From the NCBI GenBank assembly GCA_050008495.1, contig JBEKMN010000001.1, forward strand, positions 142,355 through 206,354: a stretch of 64,000 bases of DNA, given 5' to 3'. A program made the translations under genes and the position numbers. The number at the start of each line of letters is the position of its first letter. Position 1 is the stretch's first letter. Shown here one piece after another: positions 15,654 to 25,148 of this stretch. The notes under the pieces are model-generated. The model was not told the origin of the DNA. It made no database searches and saw nothing but the letters and a program-made list of their open reading frames with translations. This stretch comes from CAVROP01 sp050008495 (GTDB lineage Bacteria > Acidobacteriota > Terriglobia > UBA7540).

Positions 15654-17216
15654 ATGGACCGTCGAAGCTTCTTCAAATCCGCCGGATTGACAGCCACGAT
15701 CGCAGGCGTTGGGGCAGGGAAGGCAAACGCCTTCGTCCCCGCGCACAACTGGGACAGATATGATTTTGGAGTAGGACCTCAGATTACGGATCGTCTTGCT
15801 CAAGGCCCGTTCCCGCAATACCCGCCGGAAGCAGTGTTCCCGGGAGGCGACGTAGTGATGGCCACGACTCCCTCCAGCGAGGTTGCGCCCAACTACGGCA
15901 AGGGACTCATTACTTACATCACCGCGGACATGGGCACAGCGGAGATCAAATCCGACAACATTCCTCAAGCCATCGAAGATCTCGTGAAGCTTCCCTTGGG
16001 CGAGAAGCTTTATCTCCGCCCGACCTGGAGGGAAGTGCAGCCGCGACGCGGACGGCTCGACTTCCCTGACTACTGGAAACTTACTTTCGATCTGGCGAAG
16101 CGGCTTAACAAGCGGATTGGATTTCGGATCCAGATGCGGGCGCCCGATTATGCGGAGGAGGCTTTGCCGGATTTCGTCCTCGAAAAAGTGCCCATGGTGA
16201 AACTGATCGGTGAATGGAGAACGGGACTCGCGGGGCCGCGCAGGAAACCGGCTTATTACGAACCTCGTTATGATCACCCCTTCTTTCAAGATTGCTACCG
16301 GGAACTGAACCAGTTGCTCGCCGCGGAACTGGATGGCAGCCCGGAGATCGAATTCATGGATACCTTCATGTACGGCTTCTGGGGCGAGGGTCACACTTGG
16401 CCGTTTCATAACAACCCATTTCCAGACTATGCCGCGGCCGAGCAGACCTGGATCAAGATGTTCGAAGTCCAGTCGGAGCTTTGGCGACGGACGCCGCTGG
16501 TGACCAATACTCAACCGGATTTCAGCCGTGTGGGCAACTCCGAGCTTGTCGATCGTACCGTCCGTTCGGGGAACTGGCTCCGCACCGACACCATCTTCAT
16601 CGAGAACGAGCAGATTGAGACCCTCAGCAACCGGCCGCCGTGGGTAGGAGCGGTAGTCGAGGTGGGAATGTCCGACGGCACACCCGCGTCCCTCCACGCC
16701 GCGGAAGGGATTACCTACACCGACAACGTCATCGCGCACGTGATCGACGTCGGCCCCAATTATTGGTCGCTTTGGAATTTTCACAAGATCAACGCGGAAA
16801 ATATCCTGCGTTATTACCATCAATTCCCGCAGTCCATCGACCAGATCAGCAGGCGCATCGGTTATCGTCTACGGCCCTCGTTTATCTGGCAGTATGCAGA
16901 ACAAGACCGCCAAGGTTTGATCGTGGGGTTCGCGAACGATGGTTGCGCCGGAGTCCCGGGCGCTCTGCGTGTCTACGTTACAGGCGATGACGGGAAGGTG
17001 ATAGCCGGAGGAAGCCTCGACCCCGGCTATCCTTTGCCGGGGAAAATCCGCCAGGCGCAATTCGTGCTTCCCAAGGGCGTTGGCTGGAAAGGCTTGAAAC
17101 TTAAAGCAGAAGTTGAGGTAAAGGGTGTTCGGCACTCCATTCACTGGGCTTGCCATCAAGATCTGAACGCCGACGGCTCGCTCACTTTGCGGCCCAACTT
17201 GCGAGGTTCAGGCTGA
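15654..17216 (+). CDS. Tat-exported TIM-barrel protein, putative glycoside hydrolase
   Basis: 520 residues starting with a twin-arginine signal (MDRRSFFKSAG); GGAAAGGGG at 15637-15645 supports the ATG at 15654. Residues about 100-160 (LYLRPTWREVQPRRGRLDFP...RIGFRIQMRAPDY) are like the first strands of GH42/GH5-type barrels, and EFMDTFMYGFWGEGHTWPF contains a candidate acid/base Glu; FIENEQIE could carry the nucleophile. The C-terminal 130 residues look like a beta-sandwich. Polysaccharide or glycoside hydrolysis is inferred from the fold-like patterns only. No partner genes nearby. Confidence 0.6.
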   Translation: MDRRSFFKSAGLTATIAGVGAGKANAFVPAHNWDRYDFGVGPQITDRLAQGPFPQYPPEAVFPGGDVVMATTPSSEVAPNYGKGLITYITADMGTAEIKSDNIPQAIEDLVKLPLGEKLYLRPTWREVQPRRGRLDFPDYWKLTFDLAKRLNKRIGFRIQMRAPDYAEEALPDFVLEKVPMVKLIGEWRTGLAGPRRKPAYYEPRYDHPFFQDCYRELNQLLAAELDGSPEIEFMDTFMYGFWGEGHTWPFHNNPFPDYAAAEQTWIKMFEVQSELWRRTPLVTNTQPDFSRVGNSELVDRTVRSGNWLRTDTIFIENEQIETLSNRPPWVGAVVEVGMSDGTPASLHAAEGITYTDNVIAHVIDVGPNYWSLWNFHKINAENILRYYHQFPQSIDQISRRIGYRLRPSFIWQYAEQDRQGLIVGFANDGCAGVPGALRVYVTGDDGKVIAGGSLDPGYPLPGKIRQAQFVLPKGVGWKGLKLKAEVEVKGVRHSIHWACHQDLNADGSLTLRPNLRGSG

Positions 17217-17235
17217 AACCTCGCTACAGACACTG

Positions 17236-17290
17236 GCCGGGTGGCAGCCCTCAGGGCAACCACCAAGGCTGCCCTTCGAGGCCGCCTGAC
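17236..17290. repeat. Dispersed palindrome copy
   Basis: GGGTGGCAGCCCTCAGGGCA followed by ACCACCAAGGCTGCCC forms an inverted arrangement of the same family as 10249-10300. It lies between the converging TIM-barrel and M13 genes and could act as a shared transcription end. Confidence 0.55.
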
Positions 17291-19404
17291 TACCACACCC
17301 GGCACATCTTGGTCCGCACCATCCGCTGGCCCGCCTTGCAGCCGAATGCCTGCTGGAATTGGGGCAGGTCGGAAACAATTCCATTCACGCGGTACTTACC
17401 GGGCGAATGCGGATTGATGGTGGCACTCAACCGCAGATTTTCAGGGCGCTCATTTTCACAAGCCCACTGTGCGTAGCCGATGAAGAACCGCTGCTCGGGT
17501 GTGAATCCGTCGATAGGCTTCAGGCTCTGCCCTTTGGTCTCATTTTTCCAGGCGATGTAGGCGAGCAGGAGCCCGCCCAGGTCAGCGACGTCTTCGCCGC
17601 TGGTTAGTTTACTGTTGATGTGAATATCATCAACGACGATATATTGCGCGTACTGTTGCCGGACACAGCCGATCCGCTCGTCAAAGTGGGCGGCGTCTTG
17701 TTTCGTCCACCAATCGCGCAGGTTTCCCTTGGCATCGAACTGGCGACCCTCGTCATCGAAGCCGTGGGTCAACTCGTGGCCGATCGTGCCTCCCGTGTTG
17801 CCATAATTCGGCGCGTCGTCCATCCTGGGGTCGAAAAGCGGTGGTTGCAGAACCCCGGCGGGAAAATTGATGTCGTTCATTTGCGGATCGTAATATGCAT
17901 TGACGGTGGGTGGAGTCATCCCCCATTCGCCGCGATCGACGGGTTTGCCGATTTTCGCCAATTCGCGCTTGGATTCGAAAATGGCGCTGCGGCGCACATT
18001 TCCCGCGAAGTCTCCGCGCACGATCTCGAGCGTACTGTAATCGCGCCACTTGTCGGGATAACCGATTTTGTTGACGATGCCGTGCAACTTCTCGAGCGCC
18101 TGCTGTTTGCTGGCCGGGCTCATCCACGACAACGTTTTCAGGTCGTCCTCCATGGAGGCCTCGATCTCGCGGGTCATCTTCAAGGTGCGAGCTTTGACTT
18201 CGGGACCGAAAGTCTTGGCTACGAACACCTGTCCCAAGGCCTCTCCCAAGTCGCGGTCCACCCAGCGCACGCAACGCTTCCATCGTGGTTGCATCGCGTT
18301 GACGCCCCGCAGCGTGCGGCTGAAGAAATCGAAATTCTCCCGTTGAAATTTCTGAGAAAGATAAGGAGCTTCCTCGTGCGACAGGTGCCAGCGCAGATAG
18401 GTTTTCAAATCGTCCAGGCTTTCGGTCTGGATCAGCCGGTCCAGTTCTCGATAGAATGCCGGTTCGGTGACATTGAAGGCCTGAAGTCCGGGCGTTCCCG
18501 CTGCGGCCAGGTAGCTGTCCCAATCAAAGTGCGGCGTGAGGGCTTTCAACTGTGCGCGATCCAGTTTGTGAAAGAGGTTGTAGGGATCGCGCTTTTGCAC
18601 CTGAGTCAGTGATTTTTCGGCCAGCGCCGTCTCGATCGCCATCACCGTTTTGGCTTCCCCTGTGGCGGAGGCCCTGGAGTCTCCCATTAATTCGAACATC
18701 CTCTGCACGTGGCGCACGTACTGGCCGCGAATTTCCTGCGACTTGTGATCAGTCTTGGTGTAATAATCGCGGTCAGGGAGGCCAAGTCCTCCCGAGTCGG
18801 CAAAGGCGATCACCTGCGATGCGTTAGAGAAGTCCTGGTTGGAGCCAAAACCGAATAGCATGTGGTTGCCTTGGATGCCCACATGTTCTTGCCCGAGGTA
18901 CTCCCCGAGGTCAGACTTCGATTTCAGCGTGTCAATCTCTTTGAGCCCGGCTCCGAGAGGAGCGGCGCCGAGCTTCTCGATGGCTGGTTCATCCATGCAT
19001 GCCTGAAAATAGTCGCCGATTTTCTGCTCGGAGGCATTGCGGGTGCGGTGGGGGTCCGAAGCCTCGAGCAGAATGCCCCATAGAAACTGCTGGTTTTCGT
19101 CGGAGAGTTTCGCGTACACATTCCAGCTTGGCTGGTCGGGCGGGATGGGGTTGTTCTTCATCCAGCCGCCGCAGACATATTGGTAGAAATCGTCGCAAGG
19201 GTCGGCGGTCCGGTCCATCGAGTTAAGATCGAGGCCGGGTTCGTAGGGAATGGATCGTAGGGGATGTTTCTCGCCTTGGGCTGTCGAGCCCTTTGACGGT
19301 GAACTCTGAAGACCCTCGCCATCCGAGGCGGATTGGGGCTGAATCAGAACAAGAAACAGAATAGCGCTCCCAAGCAGCGCATAGCGCAGTGGTGTTCGAA
19401 TCAT
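17290..19404 (-). CDS. M13 family metallopeptidase (neprilysin-like)
   Basis: 704-residue zinc endopeptidase. An N-terminal hydrophobic segment (YALLGSAILFLVLIQP) acts as signal or anchor. The mature protein begins with the typical M13 start (MDRTADPCDDFYQYVCGGWMKNNPIP). The zinc motif HELTH is at residues 543-547 followed by GFDDEG, and GEDVADLGG near 603 supplies the third ligand. NAYYDP and the C-terminal Cys-Arg-Val-Trp are also diagnostic. It should cut oligopeptides outside the cytoplasm. GGAGG precedes the ATG. It lies 12 nt after the SDR gene, so the two may share a transcript. Confidence 0.92.
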   Translation of the reverse strand: MIRTPLRYALLGSAILFLVLIQPQSASDGEGLQSSPSKGSTAQGEKHPLRSIPYEPGLDLNSMDRTADPCDDFYQYVCGGWMKNNPIPPDQPSWNVYAKLSDENQQFLWGILLEASDPHRTRNASEQKIGDYFQACMDEPAIEKLGAAPLGAGLKEIDTLKSKSDLGEYLGQEHVGIQGNHMLFGFGSNQDFSNASQVIAFADSGGLGLPDRDYYTKTDHKSQEIRGQYVRHVQRMFELMGDSRASATGEAKTVMAIETALAEKSLTQVQKRDPYNLFHKLDRAQLKALTPHFDWDSYLAAAGTPGLQAFNVTEPAFYRELDRLIQTESLDDLKTYLRWHLSHEEAPYLSQKFQRENFDFFSRTLRGVNAMQPRWKRCVRWVDRDLGEALGQVFVAKTFGPEVKARTLKMTREIEASMEDDLKTLSWMSPASKQQALEKLHGIVNKIGYPDKWRDYSTLEIVRGDFAGNVRRSAIFESKRELAKIGKPVDRGEWGMTPPTVNAYYDPQMNDINFPAGVLQPPLFDPRMDDAPNYGNTGGTIGHELTHGFDDEGRQFDAKGNLRDWWTKQDAAHFDERIGCVRQQYAQYIVVDDIHINSKLTSGEDVADLGGLLLAYIAWKNETKGQSLKPIDGFTPEQRFFIGYAQWACENERPENLRLSATINPHSPGKYRVNGIVSDLPQFQQAFGCKAGQRMVRTKMCRVW

Positions 19405-19416
19405 GAATCCTCCACT

Positions 19417-20208
19417 CTATTCGGTTTTCCTGCCGCCTATCGAGCTGCCAGCATGGAGGAGGGAACGCGGCAAGAGTCGAACTAGGGCCACGATGAATTT
19501 ATACCGCCAACCTGGCACCACGAACAGCTTGTTACGCTTTAAGCCCTCAACCGACGCCTCCACAACTTTCTCGACGGGAGTCCACAAGCTCGCGGCAACG
19601 GACCTTCGATCCACCCCTATGACATCGTGAAACTCCGTCAACGTATAACCAGGGCAGAGGGCCTGGACGCGGACAGGTGACCGGGCTTGCTTCAGTTCCA
19701 GAAATAGGCCCTCTGTGAAAGCGTTCATCCAGGCCTTGGTGGCGTGGTAACTGACGCTTCCCGGACGGGCGACGAATGCGGCGACCGACGACACGTTCAC
19801 TACCGTGCCTTTTCCGCGCGCCGTCATCTTGCGGAGCGCTGCGTGGGTAAGCCGAAGGGTCGCCATGACGTGCAGGCGATGCATGGTGCTTACGTCTTCC
19901 AGTGGAGACTCGTAGAATCGGCCACGGCCCCCAAATCCAGCGTTGTTGAGCAGGAATTCAAGACGCTCTTCGTGTGCAATGCGGTCTTCGACGCCTTTGA
20001 GTTCGTCGTCTCGAGTGAGGTCGGCGGGGAAGGGCTGGGCGTTCACACCATGCCGGCTGGCAAGCTCAGCGGCCAATTGCGTAAGGCGATCCGCCCGCCG
20101 CGCCACCAGGATCAGGTCATAGCCTTCGGCTGCCAGTCTGCGGGCGTAGGCTGCGCCAATACCGGCGGACGCTCCGGTCACGAGCGCGAGAGGTCGAGTG
20201 GTATTCAT
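19417..20208 (-). CDS. Short-chain dehydrogenase/reductase
   Basis: 263-residue classical SDR of the DltE-like group. TGASAGIG binds NAD(P); the Arg after the second strand (LILVARR) favours NADPH. NNAG, the catalytic Ser in VVNVSSVAAF and YHATK with Tyr and Lys are all in place. Substrate unknown. Transcribed toward and adjacent to the M13 peptidase gene. Confidence 0.88.
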   Translation of the reverse strand: MNTTRPLALVTGASAGIGAAYARRLAAEGYDLILVARRADRLTQLAAELASRHGVNAQPFPADLTRDDELKGVEDRIAHEERLEFLLNNAGFGGRGRFYESPLEDVSTMHRLHVMATLRLTHAALRKMTARGKGTVVNVSSVAAFVARPGSVSYHATKAWMNAFTEGLFLELKQARSPVRVQALCPGYTLTEFHDVIGVDRRSVAASLWTPVEKVVEASVEGLKRNKLFVVPGWRYKFIVALVRLLPRSLLHAGSSIGGRKTE

Positions 20209-20261
20209 GGGTTCCTTCCTGGCAAATCTACTGAGGACCGCAGAATCTCGTCACATCACCC

Positions 20262-20372
20262 CCGTCACCCCCCGACCCCTCTCCCCCGAGGGGGCGCGGG
20301 GAGAAGCAACTCGAGTTTATGCCCTCGCCCCATTGGGGGAGAGGGTGGCGCGTGGCGCCGGGTGAGGGGGTT
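20262..20372. repeat. GC-rich dispersed repeat (CTCTCCCCC...GGGGGAGAG)
   Basis: An imperfect inverted arrangement of CCCCTCTCCCCCGAGGGGGC and ATTGGGGGAGAGGGTGG words fills most of the 217-nt space between the SDR and AsmA-like genes. No gene is seen. Confidence 0.6.
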
Positions 20373-20425
20373 GGTCCGTCACGATATTATGCAACCCTCA
20401 GCAAAAACAACGCACATCGCAGCGC

Positions 20426-21841
20426 CTACGGCTTGGCGCCTGTTCCCGGTCCTTGACCAACGCTGCCCTTTTGGCTGCCGCCCGGCTTCAGAGTGAATTG
20501 CGGATTCTTAAACGTACCTTTAAGCTCGAAGGGGAAAACCATCTTGCTTCCCTTAAGCGTTGCGCCGGTCAGCCCTCCCAGCACGCTGGTGAGAGCGTTA
20601 TCACTGCTGGCGAGGCTTGCCACGCCTTGATAATCCAGGCTGCCGCCGCGCGCAAGTCCAAGAGATCCGGTGGCGTCGATTTGCACGCCGTTGCCGGCGA
20701 TTTTGCCTTTGATCGTTTGAATCCGGTTGTTGGCAATCGTAAAATCCATGGCGATGGAGGAGAAAGAATAAGGATCCCCGGAGGCTGGCCCCATTTTGGC
20801 AACGCGGAATAGTTGAAGCAGGTTTGCGTCCAGTTGCAAGGTCGGCAAGCGGCCCGCACCGATGGTCATGTGACCGGCGCCGCTCATCCCGGCCAGCGGG
20901 TCGGGAGAATGGCCCGCCTCGCCGTCAAGCGCCACGTGCCCGTCGAGAACGCCAGTCATTTTCCCACGCACATCGGGAAACGCATCCAGCAACTTCGCCA
21001 CATTAACTCCGCTCAGATTCGTTTGGGTGCGGTAACGTGTGTTGGGAGTCCCGAACATGAAGGCAAGGTCCCCGTTGCCTCGACCGTCGTAGCATCTGAA
21101 TTCCAGGCCGTCGAGGAGAACTTGTTGGGAGAAAAGGCGGAGGTTTGACCTCAGATTCGTCACCACCATGTTCGTGACATGCAGAGTGTCCACCACGAGC
21201 GTTCCCTCCGTCACAAGAGAACCTTGGACATTCTGGGCCTGAGCGCCCTCCGCGAGCGCGTTAAGATCGAAGCGGCGCAGTTGGCTCGTCACTCCCTCCG
21301 CTTCCACGAAGGCGGGGCCTGCCTGGCCTGAAGGCAACAGGTCTGCAATACGCAGATTCCCTTTTGTGATTTTGACATTGGAAATAGTCCCCAGGGTGAA
21401 CAGAGGCTTAACGCCGGACGGGTCTGGCGCGAGGTCGCCTGGGGAAGGCGGATCAGCGGAATTCCATTGCCCCCTGAGGTCGGAAAGCAGGCTTATCGAG
21501 GGCCCCTCCAGGTCGAGCGATTCGACAACCACCTGATGGCGCCAAAGGCTTGCGGCGTCGACTACCGCGTAAATCCTCCGGGCTTCGATGAAATCTCCCT
21601 GGGGAAAACCTGCAGGGTTCTTCAGTGCAAAATCATCAGCGCGGATGGAGAGGCGAGGAAAAACCGTGAGGGCGAGGTGCCCGATCGTTGTCCGCCTGCC
21701 CAGTTGCTTTTCAATCAGCGCTGCCACCTGCGGACGGTAGCGGTCCACGTTGAGGAGCCGGGGAACGACCACCACGATCACGACCAGTACGGCCGCCACG
21801 AAAATCAAAAGAGCAAGTAAAATCGTTTTGCGTTTTGACAA
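20426..21841 (-). CDS. AsmA family protein
   Basis: 471 residues with one N-terminal transmembrane helix (ILLALLIFVAAVLVVIVVVV, residues about 7-26) followed by the AsmA signature LLNVDRYRPQVAALIEKQLGR and repeated beta strands of the bridge-like lipid-transfer superfamily (VESLDLEGPSISLL; LDGEAGHSPDPLAGMSGAGHMTIGAG). AsmA-like proteins span the periplasm and influence phospholipid transport or outer-membrane protein assembly. Located after the TonB-dependent receptor and a secreted protein in the same orientation (53-nt gap), so probably in their operon. The C-terminus is Gly/Pro-rich. Confidence 0.8.
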   Translation of the reverse strand: MSKRKTILLALLIFVAAVLVVIVVVVPRLLNVDRYRPQVAALIEKQLGRRTTIGHLALTVFPRLSIRADDFALKNPAGFPQGDFIEARRIYAVVDAASLWRHQVVVESLDLEGPSISLLSDLRGQWNSADPPSPGDLAPDPSGVKPLFTLGTISNVKITKGNLRIADLLPSGQAGPAFVEAEGVTSQLRRFDLNALAEGAQAQNVQGSLVTEGTLVVDTLHVTNMVVTNLRSNLRLFSQQVLLDGLEFRCYDGRGNGDLAFMFGTPNTRYRTQTNLSGVNVAKLLDAFPDVRGKMTGVLDGHVALDGEAGHSPDPLAGMSGAGHMTIGAGRLPTLQLDANLLQLFRVAKMGPASGDPYSFSSIAMDFTIANNRIQTIKGKIAGNGVQIDATGSLGLARGGSLDYQGVASLASSDNALTSVLGGLTGATLKGSKMVFPFELKGTFKNPQFTLKPGGSQKGSVGQGPGTGAKP

Positions 21842-21894
21842 CGAAGTCGTCCCTTTGGAGCCAGGGTCAATCAGTGATTCTACACCACGGCGGT

Positions 21895-22485
21895 CTAGTG
21901 TGGCGGGATCTGAGCCGCCTTGGCCCTATCCTCAGTCGGTAAGCGATTCAGCTTAGCGGTGTAATAATCAAAGAAGCTCTTGTTGGGGGGCGCGACCTGA
22001 ACTGTCTCGACGAACTCTTGAGGGTTGGTCCTCTTGATGACGGTTCGAAAGAGCCATCCCGGGGGAGGCTGATCGCCGCCCTCGGGGTTAATGTGGGTTT
22101 CCGGCCCGTCGACGGTCAAGCGATAGCGCGTAATGAATCCGGTGCTGGAAAACATGCGTAGCAAAAAACCGCCCGCCTGCCGGTCCGGGGTAAGGAGGCC
22201 CAGCCAGGATTCTTTCATCGGCGCAGAAGTCTTGGGCGCCGGTAAAGTGGTTTCGCCTCGGAACAGAACGACGCGCTTGTCCAGTTGATAGCTGACCGAC
22301 AAATGCAGTTCGCCTTGAGTCTTCTGGTCCGTGGTTTTCCCGCTCCAATCGCCTACCAGCCAGTCCACGGCCGTGAAGTCCGGCCGCTCGGGCAACGGGA
22401 TCTGGTAAACAGTAGGCGACTTTTCCTTGGAGTCCACCGGGGCGGCTCCGACGAGGCAAGCGAGGGCAAGGATAATTGGGACCAT
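21895..22485 (-). CDS. Hypothetical secreted protein in TonB receptor operon
   Basis: 196 residues. A short hydrophobic N-terminus (VPIILALACLVGAAP) looks like a signal peptide. The body (FTAVDWLVGDWSGKT...GELHLSVSYQLDKRVVLFRGE) resembles the small beta-barrel 'DUF1579-like' pattern WLVGDW-G, often lipocalin-type, but I do not assign a family. It follows the TonB receptor by 20 nt and precedes the AsmA-like gene, suggesting a shared role at the outer membrane. AAGGA stands 4 nt before the ATG. Confidence 0.6.
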   Translation of the reverse strand: MVPIILALACLVGAAPVDSKEKSPTVYQIPLPERPDFTAVDWLVGDWSGKTTDQKTQGELHLSVSYQLDKRVVLFRGETTLPAPKTSAPMKESWLGLLTPDRQAGGFLLRMFSSTGFITRYRLTVDGPETHINPEGGDQPPPGWLFRTVIKRTNPQEFVETVQVAPPNKSFFDYYTAKLNRLPTEDRAKAAQIPPH

Positions 22486-22505
22486 GGGGTCCTTATGATT
22501 ATACG

Positions 22506-24965
22506 TTATTTTCGTCCCACAAGGCGAAGGCGCGCTGTAAATGCTCGTCTCTGGCCTCCCGCAAACGCGAAGGGAACGATAAAGGTATTAACCGCATTGG
22601 GATTGTCGTGGTTGGTAGCGTTGATGGAACTGACGCGCAGGGCCCATTCCTGGCCGCGGAAGTGGAACCGCTTTTCAAGCCCCACGTCCAGGTCAAAATA
22701 GTTGGGGTAGCGAAACTCCCCCGGCGCGCTCACCAACTGCTGTTGCTCGTTCACGGCATCGAACGGATAACCCGTCCGGTACTCCATGCGGGCGCTCAGG
22801 AACAGCCTCCAGAGCGGCAGCGGCGTCTTACCCCAGGCGATCAGGCGATCAGGAGTGTCCCACAGCAGCCGGCCCGGGGCCTGCGGAACAAAATAGGGAG
22901 TCAAGAGAGAATAATCCACGGCCTGGTTGCTGCGTGCGCTCGAGCGGGTATAATCCCCGTAGATTTCGGCCTTGTTTCTAAAGACTCGGCGCACCCAGAT
23001 TTCAGCGGAGCTATAACGGTCGCTGCGCATGTCCCCGAAGAGAAACACTCCTCCCAGGGGAGCGGGTTGAATATCCTGATAAGTGAACCCGTCGGATTCC
23101 ACGCGGCGCAGCAGCGCGACGCCGGTGAATGTATTAGAGCCCAGCCTTTGTTCCCATTCGATACTGGTGGTATTGAAGCCCGTCTGCCGAAGCCCGCCGG
23201 ACGGCAGCACGAAACGCGTCGTGGCGGGCCCCAGGATAGGTGTGGTCCCAGTCGAGTCATAAAGGGTGTCAACCCGCTCTTGATCGAGCCCCGCACTCCA
23301 AAGAGCCATATTGATGGGGCGGTAGTAGATTCCCCAACCGGCGGAGATTTTGGTCCGGTCATCAGAGAAGGGAAGGAAGCTGGCTGCCAGGCGCGGGCCC
23401 AATATCGTCTTGCCAATGATCTTGTCCCAATCCGCCCTCCCGCCAATCGAAACGACCAGCGGTCGAAGTACCTTCCACGAATCTTGGAGGAAATAGCCGA
23501 ACTGCGAGTTGTCGAGGTGAAGATACGGCGCGCCGCTAAAAGTGGTTTTCAGCAGCAGAGTATTGTCGGCGCGGAGCGTCTCAATTGGATTGCGAGCCGC
23601 CCCTTGAGAAAAGGCCAACTCATCGGCGTTGAAGCCCGCTCTCACCTCATGGGTGCCGTGCCAGCGGAGTGAGGAAAGATTCAAGTTGCCGATCACCTGC
23701 ACCCGGTGGTTGCGCTGGAGCAGGGTTTGAAAGTAATTGCCGGAGGCAGCGATCGGCTGCACGACGTAAGGCTCGGAGCCGAGCGGCTCGTTGTTCAGTG
23801 TGGCATTGTCCGTGGCTGCGCCGAGTTCAAACATGTTCCTGCCAAAGAAGAATTGGTCCTTGATGGAGACAAACTCGCGATGCGCATGGTCGTCCGTGGT
23901 CGTCGAAAGGGGAGTAAACAGACTGAGGCCGAGATGGGAATACACACTTTGGTTGTACAGGAAGCTGCCTTGAAGAATGTTGGTGGGGGTCAGGTTCATC
24001 TGTACCCGGGCGAGATTGTCGCCCGACCACTGCTCCTGCGTATCGCCGTTGCGCGGCAGCCCCTGAATCAGCGAAAAGGTGTGTTGAATGCTGATGCCGT
24101 CGGAGAACCAGGCGCGGCCCCTGTGCAGGGGGCCCGAGAAGTTGAAGCGTGGGTACCAATTTCCAAGGTGCACGCCTTGCTGGAGATTGACCGCAGGGAA
24201 GAAATCCGTGGTTCCGAATCTCCAGCGGTCGTCGCCCACGTAGGTGCCGAATTCCATCACCGCACCGGCGGCGTGCGCGTACTGAGCTCCGTAACGGCCG
24301 TCGTCCACTTTTACCTCGCGCACGCTGTCGATATCCAGGCTGCTGGTCAGTTGACCTGAGACAGGATCGCCAATCTCGAAACCGTCCAACAGATATTCGG
24401 CGTCCCCCGAGCGCCCCCCCGCCACGTGGAGCCCGCCGGAGTTGTCCTCCGTGACGCCCGCGATCATGGGCAAATAGGCTGCGAGGTCGTGGGTGCTGTA
24501 CGTGGGAAGATCGAGGATGTCCTGGGCATCGAAAATCTCCTTGTGCTCGGGCTCCAAGGGATCGATCTGCTTGGCTGACGAGCGAACTTCCACGCTGGAG
24601 TGCATCTCGAATTCGTGGCTGAGCGTGAAGGAGACATCGTTGCTTTCCTCCTGCAAGGGCACCGCCTGCTCAGTTAGGCGGAAATAATCAGGCTTGCTGA
24701 GGCTGACGAGGTACTCGCCGGGCGCCGCTAAGGACACTTCGAAATGCCCCGTGTCGTTCGAATAAGCATATTGGGTGATCCCGCTTTTGGACTTTATTGT
24801 AACTTGGACACCATTCACCGGCACCCCGTTCTCATCCACCACCGCGCCACGCAGTTGCACGGCCGCTGTCGCTCGGGCTGCTGCAAACAGCGACATCAGG
24901 ATGGCCAAACACGCCATCGACAGCCCATCACCGGGAGTGAGAAGCTTGCGGGCTTTTGCGGCCAA
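22506..24965 (-). CDS. TonB-dependent receptor with carboxypeptidase-like regulatory domain
   Basis: 819 residues. Signal peptide (MACLAILMSLFAAARATA) is followed by a carboxypeptidase-regulatory-like Ig fold (LRGAVVDENGVPVNGVQVTI...), a plug domain (LPTYSTHDLAAYLPMIAGVTEDNSGGLHVAGGRSGDAEYLLDG) and a large barrel region. This architecture is that of the Oar-like receptors abundant in Acidobacteriota, which take up or bind macromolecules such as glycans. The C-terminus ends RLRLVGRK without a terminal aromatic. The TTG at 24965 has GAGGA just before it; an internal ATG at 24917 is the alternative. Substrate cannot be read from the sequence. Confidence 0.88.
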   Translation of the reverse strand: MAAKARKLLTPGDGLSMACLAILMSLFAAARATAAVQLRGAVVDENGVPVNGVQVTIKSKSGITQYAYSNDTGHFEVSLAAPGEYLVSLSKPDYFRLTEQAVPLQEESNDVSFTLSHEFEMHSSVEVRSSAKQIDPLEPEHKEIFDAQDILDLPTYSTHDLAAYLPMIAGVTEDNSGGLHVAGGRSGDAEYLLDGFEIGDPVSGQLTSSLDIDSVREVKVDDGRYGAQYAHAAGAVMEFGTYVGDDRWRFGTTDFFPAVNLQQGVHLGNWYPRFNFSGPLHRGRAWFSDGISIQHTFSLIQGLPRNGDTQEQWSGDNLARVQMNLTPTNILQGSFLYNQSVYSHLGLSLFTPLSTTTDDHAHREFVSIKDQFFFGRNMFELGAATDNATLNNEPLGSEPYVVQPIAASGNYFQTLLQRNHRVQVIGNLNLSSLRWHGTHEVRAGFNADELAFSQGAARNPIETLRADNTLLLKTTFSGAPYLHLDNSQFGYFLQDSWKVLRPLVVSIGGRADWDKIIGKTILGPRLAASFLPFSDDRTKISAGWGIYYRPINMALWSAGLDQERVDTLYDSTGTTPILGPATTRFVLPSGGLRQTGFNTTSIEWEQRLGSNTFTGVALLRRVESDGFTYQDIQPAPLGGVFLFGDMRSDRYSSAEIWVRRVFRNKAEIYGDYTRSSARSNQAVDYSLLTPYFVPQAPGRLLWDTPDRLIAWGKTPLPLWRLFLSARMEYRTGYPFDAVNEQQQLVSAPGEFRYPNYFDLDVGLEKRFHFRGQEWALRVSSINATNHDNPNAVNTFIVPFAFAGGQRRAFTARLRLVGRK

Positions 24966-25024
24966 TGGTCCTCGCTGTGGTGCTCACTAAGCATTTTATT
25001 CGACGCCCGGGCCGGAGTGTAGGG

Positions 25025-25054
25025 AATAAACGGGGCCTGTGAAACCAGTGTCAA
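25025..25054 (-). promoter_or_regulatory. Promoter of the TonB receptor operon
   Basis: On the minus strand TTGACA (25054-25049), an 18-nt spacer and TTTATT (25030-25025) give a start near 25018 and a leader of about 50 nt before the TTG start. Confidence 0.5.
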
Positions 25055-25148
25055 TAATCAGTCCTGTGGCCAGTTGTTCCGAACGCGTGTCCAGTAGTTG
25101 CCGCTGGGCAGTTGTGCACACTCCCCCAAAAAGAGAATAATATTCCCC

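Noticed and set aside
22476..23672. 398-codon plus-strand frame opposite the TonB receptor
   Set aside because: The receptor frame has signal peptide, plug and barrel features; the opposite frame has none.
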